Shown: positions 31,907-40,797, numbered from the stretch's first letter. The stretch: 64,000 nucleotides of DNA from DATDAH01 sp963725155 (GCA_963725155.1 CAVRXU010000005.1:836445-900444), one strand, 5' to 3'. The notes: generated by a model from the sequence alone, not told the origin. Numbers and translations are program-made.

Positions 31907-33184
31907 TCAGCGGGCCGCCACCCGGCGAGGGCTGAGCCGCACGGCGGTGATGGCGTGGCCCTCGACGGTGAGGACCTGCGCCGACCAGTCGCCAAGGTCT
32001 ACGCGCTCACCTGGGCTCTCGGGGATGTGGCCCAACTTGTCGAGGACGGCGCCGGCCACCGTCGTGTACTCACCCTCGGGGATGGCCACGCCGATGTCCT
32101 CGAGGTCGTGCACCGGGTACCGCCCGGGGAGGACGAAGGACCCGCCGGGGAGGCGACGAACGGTGAGGATGTCGCGGTCGGACTCGTCGTAGATCTCACC
32201 GACCAGCTCCTCCACGAGGTCCTCGAGGCTGACGAGGCCCTCCGTGCCGCCGTGCTCGTTGACGACGAGACAGAGCTGTTGGCGGTCGGCCTGCATCCGC
32301 CGGAGGGCATCGAGGACCTGAACCGATTCCGGCAGGAACAGTGCCGGGCGGGTGTGGACCGACACGGGCTCGTCGGGACGGGCGACCATGTCCCGTACGT
32401 GGACCGTGCCGATCACCTCATCGAGGTCCTGGCCCGCGGCCGTCACCGGAGCCCGGGAGTGGCCGGCCTCGGCCAACAGCAGCGCCGCCTCGTTGCAGGT
32501 CATGGCCCCGTCGACCGCGACCACGTCGGCCCGGGGGCGGAGTACCTGGCGCAGGGTGCGCTCGGCGGCCTCGAGGGCGCCTTCGATGATCTCCCGCTGG
32601 TCGGGGGAGAAGGTGGCGTGCTCGGCGATGATGCCCCGGACCTCCTCGGCGGTCATCGCCGCGGCACCGGCGTCGGGGTTGCCCCCCACCAGGCGGACGA
32701 CCAGGTCGGTCGAGCGGGACAGCACCCAGACGATCGGCCGGGTGACGGTGGACATCACGGCCAGCGGGCGGGCGGCGAGCAGGCCCCAGCGCTCGGTGTT
32801 CTGCATGGCCAGGCGTTTCGGGGTGAGCTCGCCGAAGACCAGCGTGAAGTAAGCCAGGATCAGGGTCACGACCACGATGGACACCGGGCGAGCGGCGGCG
32901 CCGAGGAAGCTGAGCGGCCCCTCCAGCAGCTCGGCCAGCGACACGGCCGCGGTCGCCGACGCCAGGAACCCGGCCAGGGTGATCCCGATCTGGATGGTGG
33001 CCAGGAACTGGTTCGGGTCCCGGGTGAGCTGAGCCAGGGTCCGACCCCGCCGCCCCCCCGATTCCTCGAGCCGCTTGACCTGGCTCTCCCGGAGCGACAC
33101 CAGGGCCAGCTCGGTGCCCGTCAGTGAGGCGTTGATCGCCACCAACACCAGGACGAGGACGAGTTGGGGACCAGAGCCGTTCAC
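31907..33184 (-). CDS. CorC/HlyC-family membrane protein (CNNM domain, CBS pair)
   Basis: 425 residues: a four-helix DUF21/CNNM transmembrane domain to about residue 185 (INASLTGTELALVSLRESQV, LAYFTLVFGELTPKRLA), a CBS domain pair about 205-330 (VPRADVV-like segment LRPRADVVAVDG, VIGTVHVRDMV, LCLVVNEHGGTEGLVSLEDL), and a C-terminal CorC/HlyC PAS-like domain (LPGRYPVHDLEDIGVAIPEG). Proteins of this family handle magnesium or cobalt efflux or counter metal stress. The hemolysin name is historical. It stands between the DinB-like and pantothenate kinase-like genes. Confidence 0.92.
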   Translation of the reverse strand: MNGSGPQLVLVLVLVAINASLTGTELALVSLRESQVKRLEESGGRRGRTLAQLTRDPNQFLATIQIGITLAGFLASATAAVSLAELLEGPLSFLGAAARPVSIVVVTLILAYFTLVFGELTPKRLAMQNTERWGLLAARPLAVMSTVTRPIVWVLSRSTDLVVRLVGGNPDAGAAAMTAEEVRGIIAEHATFSPDQREIIEGALEAAERTLRQVLRPRADVVAVDGAMTCNEAALLLAEAGHSRAPVTAAGQDLDEVIGTVHVRDMVARPDEPVSVHTRPALFLPESVQVLDALRRMQADRQQLCLVVNEHGGTEGLVSLEDLVEELVGEIYDESDRDILTVRRLPGGSFVLPGRYPVHDLEDIGVAIPEGEYTTVAGAVLDKLGHIPESPGERVDLGDWSAQVLTVEGHAITAVRLSPRRVAAR

Positions 33185-33194
33185 CCCACCGAGG

Positions 33195-33896
33195 CTACGG
33201 GTCCGTCCATTCGACCGAGAGGATCCGATGGTCGGGTCCCTTGTGGATGATCACGTCGGCCCGAGCGCGGGTCGGGTCGATGTGCTCGACCAGGTTCGGG
33301 AGGTTGACCGTGGCCCACACGGCCCGAGCCAGGTCGGCCACCGCCTCGGCGTCGAGGGCCACCCAGCCCCGGTAGAAGGACGACGGATCGTCGGCCGCGG
33401 CAAGGACGAGGTCCTGGAACCGGGCGACGTACCAGTCCTCGATGACCATCGGGTCGGCGGCGATGAAGACGGCGACGTCACCGACGTCCCGCTGCAGCGC
33501 GACAACGCCCTCGATGACCAGGACGTCGGGCCGCACGATGCTTTGGGGCTCGTCGACGACGTCGTAGCGCTCGTGGGAGTACACGGGCACCTCGAGAGGC
33601 GACCGGCCGGCCCGGGCCGCGGCGGCCAGGCGGTCGAGGCGGTCGAGGTCATAGGTCTCGGGGAACCCCTTGCGGTCCAGCAGGCCCCGCGCCTCCAGAG
33701 CCTCGTTCGGATAGAGGAAGCCGTCGGTGGACACGACCTCGACCCGGCGGCCGAGGGCGCGCAGCTCGCCGGCGAGGGCGGCGGCGACCGTGGACTTCCC
33801 AACGGCCACGGCGCCGGCCACCGTCAGCACACGGGCGTCGCCCGCGGCGAGCGTCAGCCGGTCGACGATCGGCGTGAGCGCGGGATCGAGGGGCAC
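33195..33896 (-). CDS. Pantothenate kinase-like protein (CoaA/uridine kinase-like fold), short form
   Basis: 233 residues. P-loop GAVAVGKST near residue 30, then VVSTDGFLYPNEALEARGLL, RKGFPETYDLDRLDRL and VPVYSHERYDVV match type I pantothenate kinase closely; VLVIEGVVALQ and ADPMVIEDWYVARF are also family elements. CoaA makes 4'-phosphopantothenate, the first step to coenzyme A. The protein lacks about 80 residues found at the N-terminus of E. coli CoaA, so it could be a related kinase with another substrate. The stop lies 10 bp from the CorC-like start, so the two may be co-transcribed. Confidence 0.8.
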   Translation of the reverse strand: MPLDPALTPIVDRLTLAAGDARVLTVAGAVAVGKSTVAAALAGELRALGRRVEVVSTDGFLYPNEALEARGLLDRKGFPETYDLDRLDRLAAAARAGRSPLEVPVYSHERYDVVDEPQSIVRPDVLVIEGVVALQRDVGDVAVFIAADPMVIEDWYVARFQDLVLAAADDPSSFYRGWVALDAEAVADLARAVWATVNLPNLVEHIDPTRARADVIIHKGPDHRILSVEWTDP

Positions 33897-33988
33897 GGTC
33901 CGGCACGCTAGCCAGGCCCCTCTGGACGGCCAGGTGGTGACAAGGGCTACTCTCGGCGTTCAACAGCCCACACGAGGGAGCACCCGTC

Positions 33989-34204
33989 ATGGGTCTGCTG
34001 GACCGGTTCAGGAAGACTGCAGTGGACGTGAAGGAGAAGGCCGAGGACCTGGCCGCCGACCACGGTGACGAGGCCAAGGACACCATCGACAAGGCAGCCG
34101 ACGTGGCCTCGGAGAAGACCGATTTCGACGACAAGATCGATCAGGGCGCCGATGCAGCCAAGGACGCCATAGACAAGCTCGCAGGCGACGACTCGGCCCA
34201 GTAG
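33989..34204 (+). CDS. MT0933-like antitoxin-family protein
   Basis: 71 residues, very rich in Asp, Lys and Ala, with the family's typical sequence: MGLLDRFRKTAVDVKEKAED at the start, KDTIDKAADVASEKT and FDDKIDQGADAAKDAIDKL. It is predicted to be helical and soluble. MT0933-type proteins were named as antitoxins in mycobacteria, but most occur alone, and no toxin-like gene is adjacent here. A stress-protein role is as likely. The next gene, encoding a DivIVA-like protein, follows after 51 bp. Confidence 0.75.
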   Translation: MGLLDRFRKTAVDVKEKAEDLAADHGDEAKDTIDKAADVASEKTDFDDKIDQGADAAKDAIDKLAGDDSAQ

Positions 34205-34255
34205 GCCCAGAGCCGGCGGCGGGCCGGCTCTCCCTACGGGCAGGAAAGGCGGACC

Positions 34256-35785
34256 ATGTCCCAGCCCCCCGAACTCCTCGATCCCGAGGCCCTGGCCCGG
34301 GTCGACTTCGCCGTGGTCCGCCGGGGCTACAGCGCGGAACAGGTCGACTCGGTGCTGCAACAGGCCTCGGCGGCCCTCGCCGCGGCCCAGCGCCGCCTGG
34401 TCGAGCTGGCCGACGAGGTCGAGACCCTCCGCAACCAGAAGCCGCCCCCGGACGTCGCCGATCTGGACGACAACGAGCTGATGCTCCGCTTGGGCGAGAA
34501 GACCGCCCGCGTCCTCGAGGCGGCGCGAGAGAGCGCCGCCGAGCTCGAGAAGAAGAGCCACGATCGGGCCACCGCCACCGTGAACCGGGCCAAGGAGGAA
34601 GCGCTGCGGGTGCGCTCCGAGGCCGAGCGGGTCATGCGGGAGACGCGGGCCCGGCTCGAAGCCCTGGAGAAGGAGACCGAGCGCAAGGTCCGCGAGCAAC
34701 GCTTGGCCGCCGAGGCCGACGCCGACCGGCTGCGCAGCCAGGGTGAGGAGGTGCTGCGCTCAGCGCGGGTCGACGCCCACGCCGCCGAGCAGGAGGCGAT
34801 GGCCCGAGCCGAGTCGCTGACCCAGGAGGCCACCGAGAACGCGGCGCGGGCGCGAGCCAAGGTCGAGGCGCTGTTGACCACTACCCGCACGCAAGTCGAG
34901 TCCAACCGGGCGACCGCCGAGGACGACGCCGCCCGGCTGCGCCACGAGGCCGAGGCCGAGGCCGACGCCCGGCTGGCCCAAGCCGGCGACGCGGTGGACG
35001 CCAAGATGGCCGAGGCCGAAGCGCGGGCCGAGCGCATCGCCACCCAGGCCGAGGCGGCCTACGAGGAGCGGGTGGCCCTCGGGCGAGAGCGCGGTCGCGA
35101 GCTGATCGCCGAAGCAGAGATCAAGCGGGCCGAGGTCCTGCGCCAGCTGGCCCACACCCGCCAGCGGGCCCAGCTCAACATCGAACAGCTCCGGGTCGGT
35201 CGCGAGCGCCTGCTGACGGCCTATGAGGTGGCCAAGGCCACCATCGACCAAGCCACGGGTGAGCTGGACAAGTCGCTGCCCGAAGCCAAGGCGCTGGCCG
35301 AGCGCCTGACCGCCCGCGTCGGTGACGACGAGAACCGATCCCTCCAGGAGCTCGAGGCCGAGTTCGCCCTCGAGCGGCTCGAGGACCTGCGCATCCTGGC
35401 CGACGACGATCCCGGCGCTCGGGTCCCGCCCCGGCCGAAGGCCGAGCGGTTCCCGGCACCGGAGCAAGTGGAGGAGGGAGGAGCGGAGGAGGGACCGGAG
35501 TCGGCCATCGAAGTCGAGGAGCTGCCGGCGGGTGTGGAGGCACCACCTCCGGACCCGGACCCCGACCGCCCGGGCCCCAAGCTGTTCGACATGGAGGCCG
35601 CCGAGGCCGAGGCCCAGGCGGAGGCCCAGGTGGTCGTCCCCGCCACTGACGGTCCCGAGCTCGAGGTCGAGGACGACGCTGAGCTCGAGGTCGACGCGGG
35701 CGACGAGGACGACGCCGTCCTGGATCTCACTGATGACGGGTCGGTGGCCGAGCAAGCCGAGGATCCCGCGCCCACCACTCGCTGA
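34256..35785 (+). CDS. DivIVA-like coiled-coil protein
   Basis: 509 residues. The N-terminal 60 residues resemble the DivIVA membrane-binding domain (DFAVVRRGYSAEQVDSVLQQ). Residues about 70-390 form one very long Ala/Glu/Arg-rich coiled coil (KTARVLEAARESAAELEKKS, VRSEAERVMRETRARLEALE). The tail is acidic and Pro-rich (LELEVDAGDEDD-type composition). In actinobacteria DivIVA/Wag31/FilP-type proteins mark curved membrane at poles and direct cell-wall growth. It is longer than Wag31. A strong hairpin overlaps its stop codon. Confidence 0.8.
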   Translation: MSQPPELLDPEALARVDFAVVRRGYSAEQVDSVLQQASAALAAAQRRLVELADEVETLRNQKPPPDVADLDDNELMLRLGEKTARVLEAARESAAELEKKSHDRATATVNRAKEEALRVRSEAERVMRETRARLEALEKETERKVREQRLAAEADADRLRSQGEEVLRSARVDAHAAEQEAMARAESLTQEATENAARARAKVEALLTTTRTQVESNRATAEDDAARLRHEAEAEADARLAQAGDAVDAKMAEAEARAERIATQAEAAYEERVALGRERGRELIAEAEIKRAEVLRQLAHTRQRAQLNIEQLRVGRERLLTAYEVAKATIDQATGELDKSLPEAKALAERLTARVGDDENRSLQELEAEFALERLEDLRILADDDPGARVPPRPKAERFPAPEQVEEGGAEEGPESAIEVEELPAGVEAPPPDPDPDRPGPKLFDMEAAEAEAQAEAQVVVPATDGPELEVEDDAELEVDAGDEDDAVLDLTDDGSVAEQAEDPAPTTR

Positions 35786-35802
35786 GCGCTGAGACGCTCA
35801 GC
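35781..35802. terminator. Bidirectional hairpin between DivIVA-like and cytochrome c genes
   Basis: GCTGAGCG (35781-35788) and CGCTCAGC (35795-35802) form a perfect 8-bp stem around the 6-nt loop CTGAGA. It starts within the last coding codons of the DivIVA-like gene, includes its stop, and ends directly at the stop of the opposite gene. Confidence 0.7.
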
Positions 35803-36156
35803 TCAGAGGTCGTTGCGGGTGTAGTCGGTGACGGCCTGGATCTCCTCGGCCGTGAGCCGTTCGCCGAAGGCGGGCATGCCGTTGCGCCCGTCGGTGATCA
35901 CCACGACCTGATCGGCGGCGTCCGGGAACGCCTCCACCAGGGCGCCGTTGGCCAGCGCGGGCCCGACGCCGCCCGTGCCGTCGGCGCCATGGCAGCTGGC
36001 GCAGTTGGACGCGAACACGGCCTCGCCGGAGACGGCACCGCCCGTGGCCGCGGTCGACGGCGACGATCCGTCGTTGGTGAAGAGGGCGACCACGAACACC
36101 ACCACCATCGCCAGGACCAGGTACTGGACGACGTCGACGAGGCGCTTGAAGATCAC
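35803..36156 (-). CDS. Membrane-anchored mono-heme cytochrome c
   Basis: 117 residues: an N-terminal hydrophobic anchor at about residues 8-26, a flexible Ser/Thr/Gly linker, then a class I cytochrome c domain with heme motif Cys52-Ala-Ser-Cys55-His56 and the likely axial Met94 in NGMPAFGE. The heme would face the outside. The GTG start lies 1 bp after the stop of the upstream DUF6529-like gene (TGAGGTG), so the two are translationally coupled. A b-type membrane protein next to a c-type cytochrome suggests a small electron-transfer module; partners are unknown. Confidence 0.9.
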   Translation of the reverse strand: MIFKRLVDVVQYLVLAMVVVFVVALFTNDGSSPSTAATGGAVSGEAVFASNCASCHGADGTGGVGPALANGALVEAFPDAADQVVVITDGRNGMPAFGERLTAEEIQAVTDYTRNDL

Positions 36157-36157
36157 C

Positions 36158-36724
36158 TCAGAACCCTGGGAAGTCGACGGTCGTGAAGAACCAGAGGGCG
36201 CTGGTCAGCCAGATCCCGACCATCGTCGTGAGGACGAGGCCACCGACGAGCGGGAGGGCCCAGCCGGGCATGCGGGTGGACCGGACGACGAGGACCTTCG
36301 TGGCGAAGGCGCCGTAGAACAGGCAGCCGAACAGCGAGTGCACGAGGCTGCGGGTGTCGTCGGTCTGGAACCCGAGGGACCAGAGGCACTGGTAGGCGAC
36401 CGGCAGGGAGATGGCGAACGCCAGGGTGCCCGAGAGGCGGTGCAGGTCGCCGAACCAGGGCGGCAGGTCCTTGGGTATCGACAGCTTGCCGTACATCCGC
36501 AGTGCGGTCACGAGTTGGACGGCGACCAGCAGCAAGGCGGCGGTGGCGAACCAGACCTTGAGGTTGATGGTGGCGGAGAACCAGAGCTGGTACGTCTTTC
36601 CCAGCGTCGGGTCGTGGGCCGAGGCGTAGACGCCGAGAGCCACGGACAGCGCGCCGCCGATCAGCGCGGGGACCACGAGCCGTGATGCCGCCGGTGACGT
36701 CGGCGTGGGCGTCGCCGTGGTCAT
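36158..36724 (-). CDS. DUF6529-like membrane protein, possible b-type cytochrome
   Basis: 188 residues from ATG 36724; the longer open frame reaching 37612 is a shadow of the PBP gene. About five hydrophobic segments are seen. Two histidines in or near helices, His95 (DLHRLSGT) and His129 (LVHSLFGC), could ligate heme as in cytochrome b561-type four-helix proteins. It is followed after 1 bp by the cytochrome c gene. The N-terminus is Thr/Pro-rich. The b-heme idea is inference from the paired histidines and the neighbour. Confidence 0.75.
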   Translation of the reverse strand: MTTATPTPTSPAASRLVVPALIGGALSVALGVYASAHDPTLGKTYQLWFSATINLKVWFATAALLLVAVQLVTALRMYGKLSIPKDLPPWFGDLHRLSGTLAFAISLPVAYQCLWSLGFQTDDTRSLVHSLFGCLFYGAFATKVLVVRSTRMPGWALPLVGGLVLTTMVGIWLTSALWFFTTVDFPGF

Positions 36725-36847
36725 CGTGCGCGTTGCCCTCGAACCACAGGTCCCACCCCCTGGCGTCGGTACGGCAGCGTAGTTCTCCCGGGTCGGGCAC
36801 CCCCTCCCGCCACGGATCGGTGGGAGGCCTCCGGTACATTCCGAAGC

Positions 36848-38926
36848 TTGCGGATCGCGCTCCGGCTCCTCGTGGTGCTCGCGCTCGGTGCCGGCGGACT
36901 GGCGCTGGCCACGGTGGCCGTCGCGCCCCAGGTGGGCGACTTCTTCACCGCGGGGTCGGTCGTGCCTCCCGAGGTGAATCTCCGGCCACTGGCCGAGCGC
37001 TCCGTGGCCTACGCCGACAACGGCTCGGTGCTGGCCACCTTCCACGCCGCCGAGAACCGTCAGGAGGTACGACTGCGGCGCATCCCCCGGACCGTGCGGC
37101 GCACGATCCTGGCTGTCGAGGACGAAGACTTCTTCCAACACAACGGGTTCAACCTCCGGGCCACCGCCCGGGCCCTGTTCGAGAACGTCAGCGCCGGGGG
37201 GATCGCCCAGGGGGGCTCCACCATCACCCAGCAGCTGGTGAAGCTCTCGCTGCTCTCGCCCCGCCAGGACCTGAACCGCAAGGCCCGCGAGGCGATCCTG
37301 GCCATCGAGCTCGAGAAGACCATGAGCAAGCAGGAGATCCTCGAGCGCTACCTGAACCAGGTCTACTTCGGGGGCGGCGCCTACGGGGTCCAGGCCGCGG
37401 CCGAGCTCTACTGGGGCCAGGACGTGGAGGACCTCGACTGGGGCCAAGCCGCCCTGCTGGCCAGCCTCATCCAGAACCCGGTCGGCTACGACCCCGTGCG
37501 CGAGCCGGACCTGGCCCGCCAGCGCCGGAGGATCGCCCTGGACCGGATCGTGGAGCTGGGCTACATCACCCCGGAAGAGGCCGACTACTACGACGTCGCC
37601 GGCCTCCCGCAAGCCCGCATCGACGTCCTCCCCGAGCCCAACGACTACTTCGTCGAAGAGGTGAAACAGCAGCTCCTGGACATGGAGGAGCTCGGCGCCA
37701 CACCCACGGAGCGCTACAACGCCCTGTTCAAGGGTGGCCTGCGCATCGAGACCACGTTCAGCCGGGAGGCGCAGTTCCTGGCCCTCTCGGCCCGCAACAA
37801 CGTCCTACCCGACACCGGCGGGCAGTTCACGGCCGCGATGGTGGCGGTGACGCCGCAGACGGGAGCCGTGCGGGCGATGGTGGGCGGGCCCGGCTTCGAC
37901 CGGTACCGGTACAACCTGGCCACGCAAGGGGCCCGCCAGCCGGGCTCGTCGTTCAAGATCTTCGTGCTCACCGCCGCCCTCGAGGGCGGCCTGGTCCCCG
38001 ACGACATCCTCAACGGCAGCGGACCGTGCTCGTTCCCGAACCCGGGCGGTTACCCCGACCCGTACGTGGCCAACAACTTCGCCGGCGAAAGTGGCGGCAC
38101 CACCACGATCACCGGCAACGTCCAGGCGTCGTCCAACTGCGCCTTCCTGCGCCTCGGCCAGTTCGTGGGCCTCCAGAACGTGGTCGACGTGGCCCGGCGC
38201 ATGGGCATCACCACCCCGCTCGATGCCCGCAACCTCTCCCTGCCGATCGGGTCCGAGGAGGTGCACCCCATCGACATGGCCGGGGCCGCCGCCGTCCTGG
38301 CCAACGGGGGCATCCGGCACCGGCCCTACCTCATCGACCGGGTGACCGACCGCCACGGCAACGTCATCTACGAGCACCAGTCGCCCGGCCGCCAGGTGGT
38401 CTCCCGGCAGAGCGCCTGCCTGGCCACCGAGGCGCTCGAGGCCAACGTCCGGGCGGGGACGGGCACCGCCGCCCAACTCTCGAACATGGCCGTCGCCGGC
38501 AAGACGGGCACCGCCCAGAGCTTCGGTGACGCCTGGTTCGTCGGCTACACGCCGTTCCTGGCCACCGCGGTCTGGATGGGCAACGCCGAGGCCCGGGTGC
38601 CGATGACCAATGTGGGCGGCCGGACCGTGACCGGCGGCTCGTACCCGGCCGAGATCTGGCACGCGTTCAACGAGCCTGCCCACAATGGCCTGACCTACAC
38701 CGACTTCCCGGTCTGCGAGCCGACCCGACCGGGCCGGGACCTGGCCCACTTCTTCGAACCCGAACCGGAGGAACCCCCGACGACCACTGTCGATCCCGAC
38801 ACCCCGCCGACCGTGATCTGTCCGGCCGGCTACCTGCCCGGCGACCTCGACGGCGACGGCGTCGTCGAGAGCTGCGTCGCGGTCGACACGCCGACCACCG
38901 TGGCCCCCGCGCCGTCGACGCCATGA
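36848..38926 (+). CDS. Class A penicillin-binding protein (transglycosylase-transpeptidase)
   Basis: 692 residues from a TTG start, with an N-terminal membrane anchor (LRLLVVLALGAGGLALATVA). The glycosyltransferase GT51 domain has the catalytic Glu in AVEDEDFFQHNG and then GGSTITQQLVK, EKTMSKQEILERYLNQVYFG and AALLASLIQNP. The transpeptidase domain has Ser367-x-x-Lys370 (PGSSFKIF), SSN in ASSNCAFLRLG and KTGT with Lys552. A Thr/Pro tail follows. It polymerises and crosslinks peptidoglycan outside the membrane. Its stop overlaps the start of the zinc-ribbon gene by 4 bp. Confidence 0.95.
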   Translation: MRIALRLLVVLALGAGGLALATVAVAPQVGDFFTAGSVVPPEVNLRPLAERSVAYADNGSVLATFHAAENRQEVRLRRIPRTVRRTILAVEDEDFFQHNGFNLRATARALFENVSAGGIAQGGSTITQQLVKLSLLSPRQDLNRKAREAILAIELEKTMSKQEILERYLNQVYFGGGAYGVQAAAELYWGQDVEDLDWGQAALLASLIQNPVGYDPVREPDLARQRRRIALDRIVELGYITPEEADYYDVAGLPQARIDVLPEPNDYFVEEVKQQLLDMEELGATPTERYNALFKGGLRIETTFSREAQFLALSARNNVLPDTGGQFTAAMVAVTPQTGAVRAMVGGPGFDRYRYNLATQGARQPGSSFKIFVLTAALEGGLVPDDILNGSGPCSFPNPGGYPDPYVANNFAGESGGTTTITGNVQASSNCAFLRLGQFVGLQNVVDVARRMGITTPLDARNLSLPIGSEEVHPIDMAGAAAVLANGGIRHRPYLIDRVTDRHGNVIYEHQSPGRQVVSRQSACLATEALEANVRAGTGTAAQLSNMAVAGKTGTAQSFGDAWFVGYTPFLATAVWMGNAEARVPMTNVGGRTVTGGSYPAEIWHAFNEPAHNGLTYTDFPVCEPTRPGRDLAHFFEPEPEEPPTTTVDPDTPPTVICPAGYLPGDLDGDGVVESCVAVDTPTTVAPAPSTP

Positions 38927-39699
38927 GCGACCCGACCGGGACCGGCGGCCCGGCGGCGGACGCCGACGATGAGCCCGCGGCCGCGCTGAGCCCTCTCGAG
39001 CTGCTGCTCGCCGTCCAGGACCAGGACACCGCGTCGGACCAGTTGCTGCACCGAAGGTCCCACCTCCCTGAGCGTCAGGCCGTGGAGGACCACGCCGCGG
39101 CCGTGGCCGCGGTCGACGCCGAACGGGCGACCCGGGAGACCCGCCGTGGGGACCTGGCCCGCAACATCAAGCGCCTCCAGGACGAGGTGGCCTCGTTGGA
39201 GGCCCGGATCGTCGAGGTGACCCGGACGCTGCACTCGGGGGCGGTGACCGTGCCCCGCGAGCTGCAGGCCCTCCAGCACGAGCAGGAGTCCCTTCGCCGA
39301 CGCCAGGACCACCTCGAGACCGAAGAGCTCGAGATCATGGAGGAGCTGGATCCCCTCACCGAGGAGACGGCTGGCCTGGACGCCCGGCTGGGCGAGCTGG
39401 CCACCGAGGGCGAACGCCTGGACGAGGCCCTGCTCCAGGCCGAGGTGGATCTCGAGGAGGAGCTGACCGCCGTCACCGATCGACGGCAGGCGGCACTGGT
39501 CGGGGTGTCCGACGAGCTGTTGGCCACCTACGAGGACCTGCGGGGCAGGCTGGGGGGCATCGCCGTGGCCCGACTCGTCGGGTCGGTCTGCGGCGGCTGC
39601 CACCTCGGGCTCTCGGCCGTCGAGGTGGACCGGATCAAGAAGCAGCCGCCCGAGGCGCTCGTCACCTGCGACGAGTGCGGCCGCCTGCTCGTGCGCTGA
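38923..39699 (+). CDS. Coiled-coil protein with C4 zinc ribbon (CdsZ/YbgI-like group)
   Basis: 258 residues. After a Pro/Asp-rich lead, residues about 25-190 are a helical hairpin-type coiled coil (LLAVQDQDTASDQLLHRRSH, ITR-like ELQALQHEQESLRRRQDHLE). The C-terminus has a zinc ribbon with CGGCH near residue 222 and CDECG near 250. Homologues are widespread in actinobacteria, often next to Nif3/YbgI or RNase H genes; their role is uncertain. Here the gene overlaps the PBP gene (ATGA) and starts a run of small genes, so it is translated with the PBP. Confidence 0.82.
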   Translation: MSDPTGTGGPAADADDEPAAALSPLELLLAVQDQDTASDQLLHRRSHLPERQAVEDHAAAVAAVDAERATRETRRGDLARNIKRLQDEVASLEARIVEVTRTLHSGAVTVPRELQALQHEQESLRRRQDHLETEELEIMEELDPLTEETAGLDARLGELATEGERLDEALLQAEVDLEEELTAVTDRRQAALVGVSDELLATYEDLRGRLGGIAVARLVGSVCGGCHLGLSAVEVDRIKKQPPEALVTCDECGRLLVR

Positions 39700-39712
39700 G
39701 GCACCCCCGCCG

Positions 39713-40195
39713 GTGGTCCTCTGGTTCGCCGGCCTGGCCTGGCTCCTCGTGTGGCGGGTGTTCCGCAGCCCGGCCGTGGACTACCGCCTGGTGATCTTGG
39801 GCGCCCTGCTGCCCCTGATCGACTGGTTCGTCGGTCACCCCACCCCCCTGCACACGGTGTCCGGCGCCGTGGTCGCACTGGCCTTCGTCATGGTCATCGC
39901 CCGGGGCCGGCGGCTGGCCCAACGACAGTGGCTCGGGATCCCGATCGGGTTGTTCGCCCACCTGCTGCTGGACACGACCTGGGCCGACACCGACCTCTTC
40001 TGGTGGCCGATGACCGGTGCCTCGCTGGCCGCCCTCGAGATCCCCGAGGCGGGGTGGCCCCTGGGCCTCGACGTGGCCCTCGACGTGATCGGCTTCGTTG
40101 TGCTCATAGGGCTGTGGGTCCGCCTCGGGTTGACCGAGCCCGAGCACCGCGACCGGTTCCGCCACACCGGTCACCTCGCTCGGGACAGGGCGTGA
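39713..40195 (+). CDS. Small integral membrane protein, YdjM-like
   Basis: 160 residues from a GTG start, with four hydrophobic segments. The spaced histidine/aspartate motifs LLPLIDWFVGHPTPLHTVSG and GLFAHLLLDTTWADTDLFWW recall the YdjM/LexA-regulated membrane-bound metal-dependent hydrolase family. The gene starts 13 bp after the zinc-ribbon stop and overlaps the phosphatase start by 4 bp (GTGA). The function is not established for the family; the conserved His/Asp pairs suggest a metal site. Confidence 0.7.
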   Translation: MVLWFAGLAWLLVWRVFRSPAVDYRLVILGALLPLIDWFVGHPTPLHTVSGAVVALAFVMVIARGRRLAQRQWLGIPIGLFAHLLLDTTWADTDLFWWPMTGASLAALEIPEAGWPLGLDVALDVIGFVVLIGLWVRLGLTEPEHRDRFRHTGHLARDRA

Positions 40196-40797
40196 GCGAG
40201 CCCGGAGAGATCATCGTGGTCCGCCACGGCCAGACCGCGGCCAACGCCCAGGGGCTGCTGTTGGGCCGTCTCGACGTCGACCTGGATGATGTCGGCCGGG
40301 CGCAGGCGGTGGCGTTGGCCGCGGCCCTGCCGGACCCTGACCTGGTCGTGACCAGCCCATTGGCCCGAACCCGGCAGACGGCGGCCGCGTTCGGCGGTGA
40401 CGTCGAACTGGAGGTCGACGAGCGGTGGGTCGAGATGGACTACGGCGACTTCGACGGACGTCCCGTGGCCGACGTGCCGAACGAGACGTGGGCCCGGTGG
40501 CGGGCCGATGTCGACTTCGCCCCTCCCGGTGGGGAGTCCTTGGCCCGCATGACGGCGCGGGTCCACGACGCCCTCGATGACCTCGCGGTCCGGGCCTCCG
40601 GTCGCCGGGTGGTCGTGGTCACCCACGTGTCGCCGATCAAGGCCGCCGTCGCTTGGGCCCTCGAGATCGGACCCGAGGTCTCGTGGCGGACCTTCGTGGC
40701 TCCGGCCTCCATCACCCGACTCGGGGTGAATCCGAACGGGGCCACCCTCCGGTCCTTCAACGAGACGATGCACTTGGCTCCGCCGACGACGGCTTGA
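40192..40797 (+). CDS. Histidine phosphatase family protein (phosphoglycerate mutase-like)
   Basis: 201 residues from GTG 40192. The phospho-accepting RHG motif is in EIIVVRHGQTAANAQG, followed by TSPLARTRQTAAAF, the Glu in WVEMDYGDFDGR, and the second catalytic His in VVVVTHVSPIKAA. Typical for small acid phosphatases such as CobC- or mycobacterial GpgP-like enzymes; the substrate cannot be read from sequence. It is the last gene of the PBP-zinc ribbon-membrane protein run and is followed by a terminator-like hairpin shared with the opposite LigD-type gene. Confidence 0.9.
   Translation: MSEPGEIIVVRHGQTAANAQGLLLGRLDVDLDDVGRAQAVALAAALPDPDLVVTSPLARTRQTAAAFGGDVELEVDERWVEMDYGDFDGRPVADVPNETWARWRADVDFAPPGGESLARMTARVHDALDDLAVRASGRRVVVVTHVSPIKAAVAWALEIGPEVSWRTFVAPASITRLGVNPNGATLRSFNETMHLAPPTTA

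Noticed and set aside
36725..37612. N-terminal extension of the DUF6529-like gene
   Set aside because: Antisense to the PBP gene; the real protein begins at ATG 36724.
36682..38529. 615-residue + frame over the PBP gene
   Set aside because: An Arg/Pro/Gly-rich shifted frame of the PBP, whose catalytic motifs are all in the other frame.
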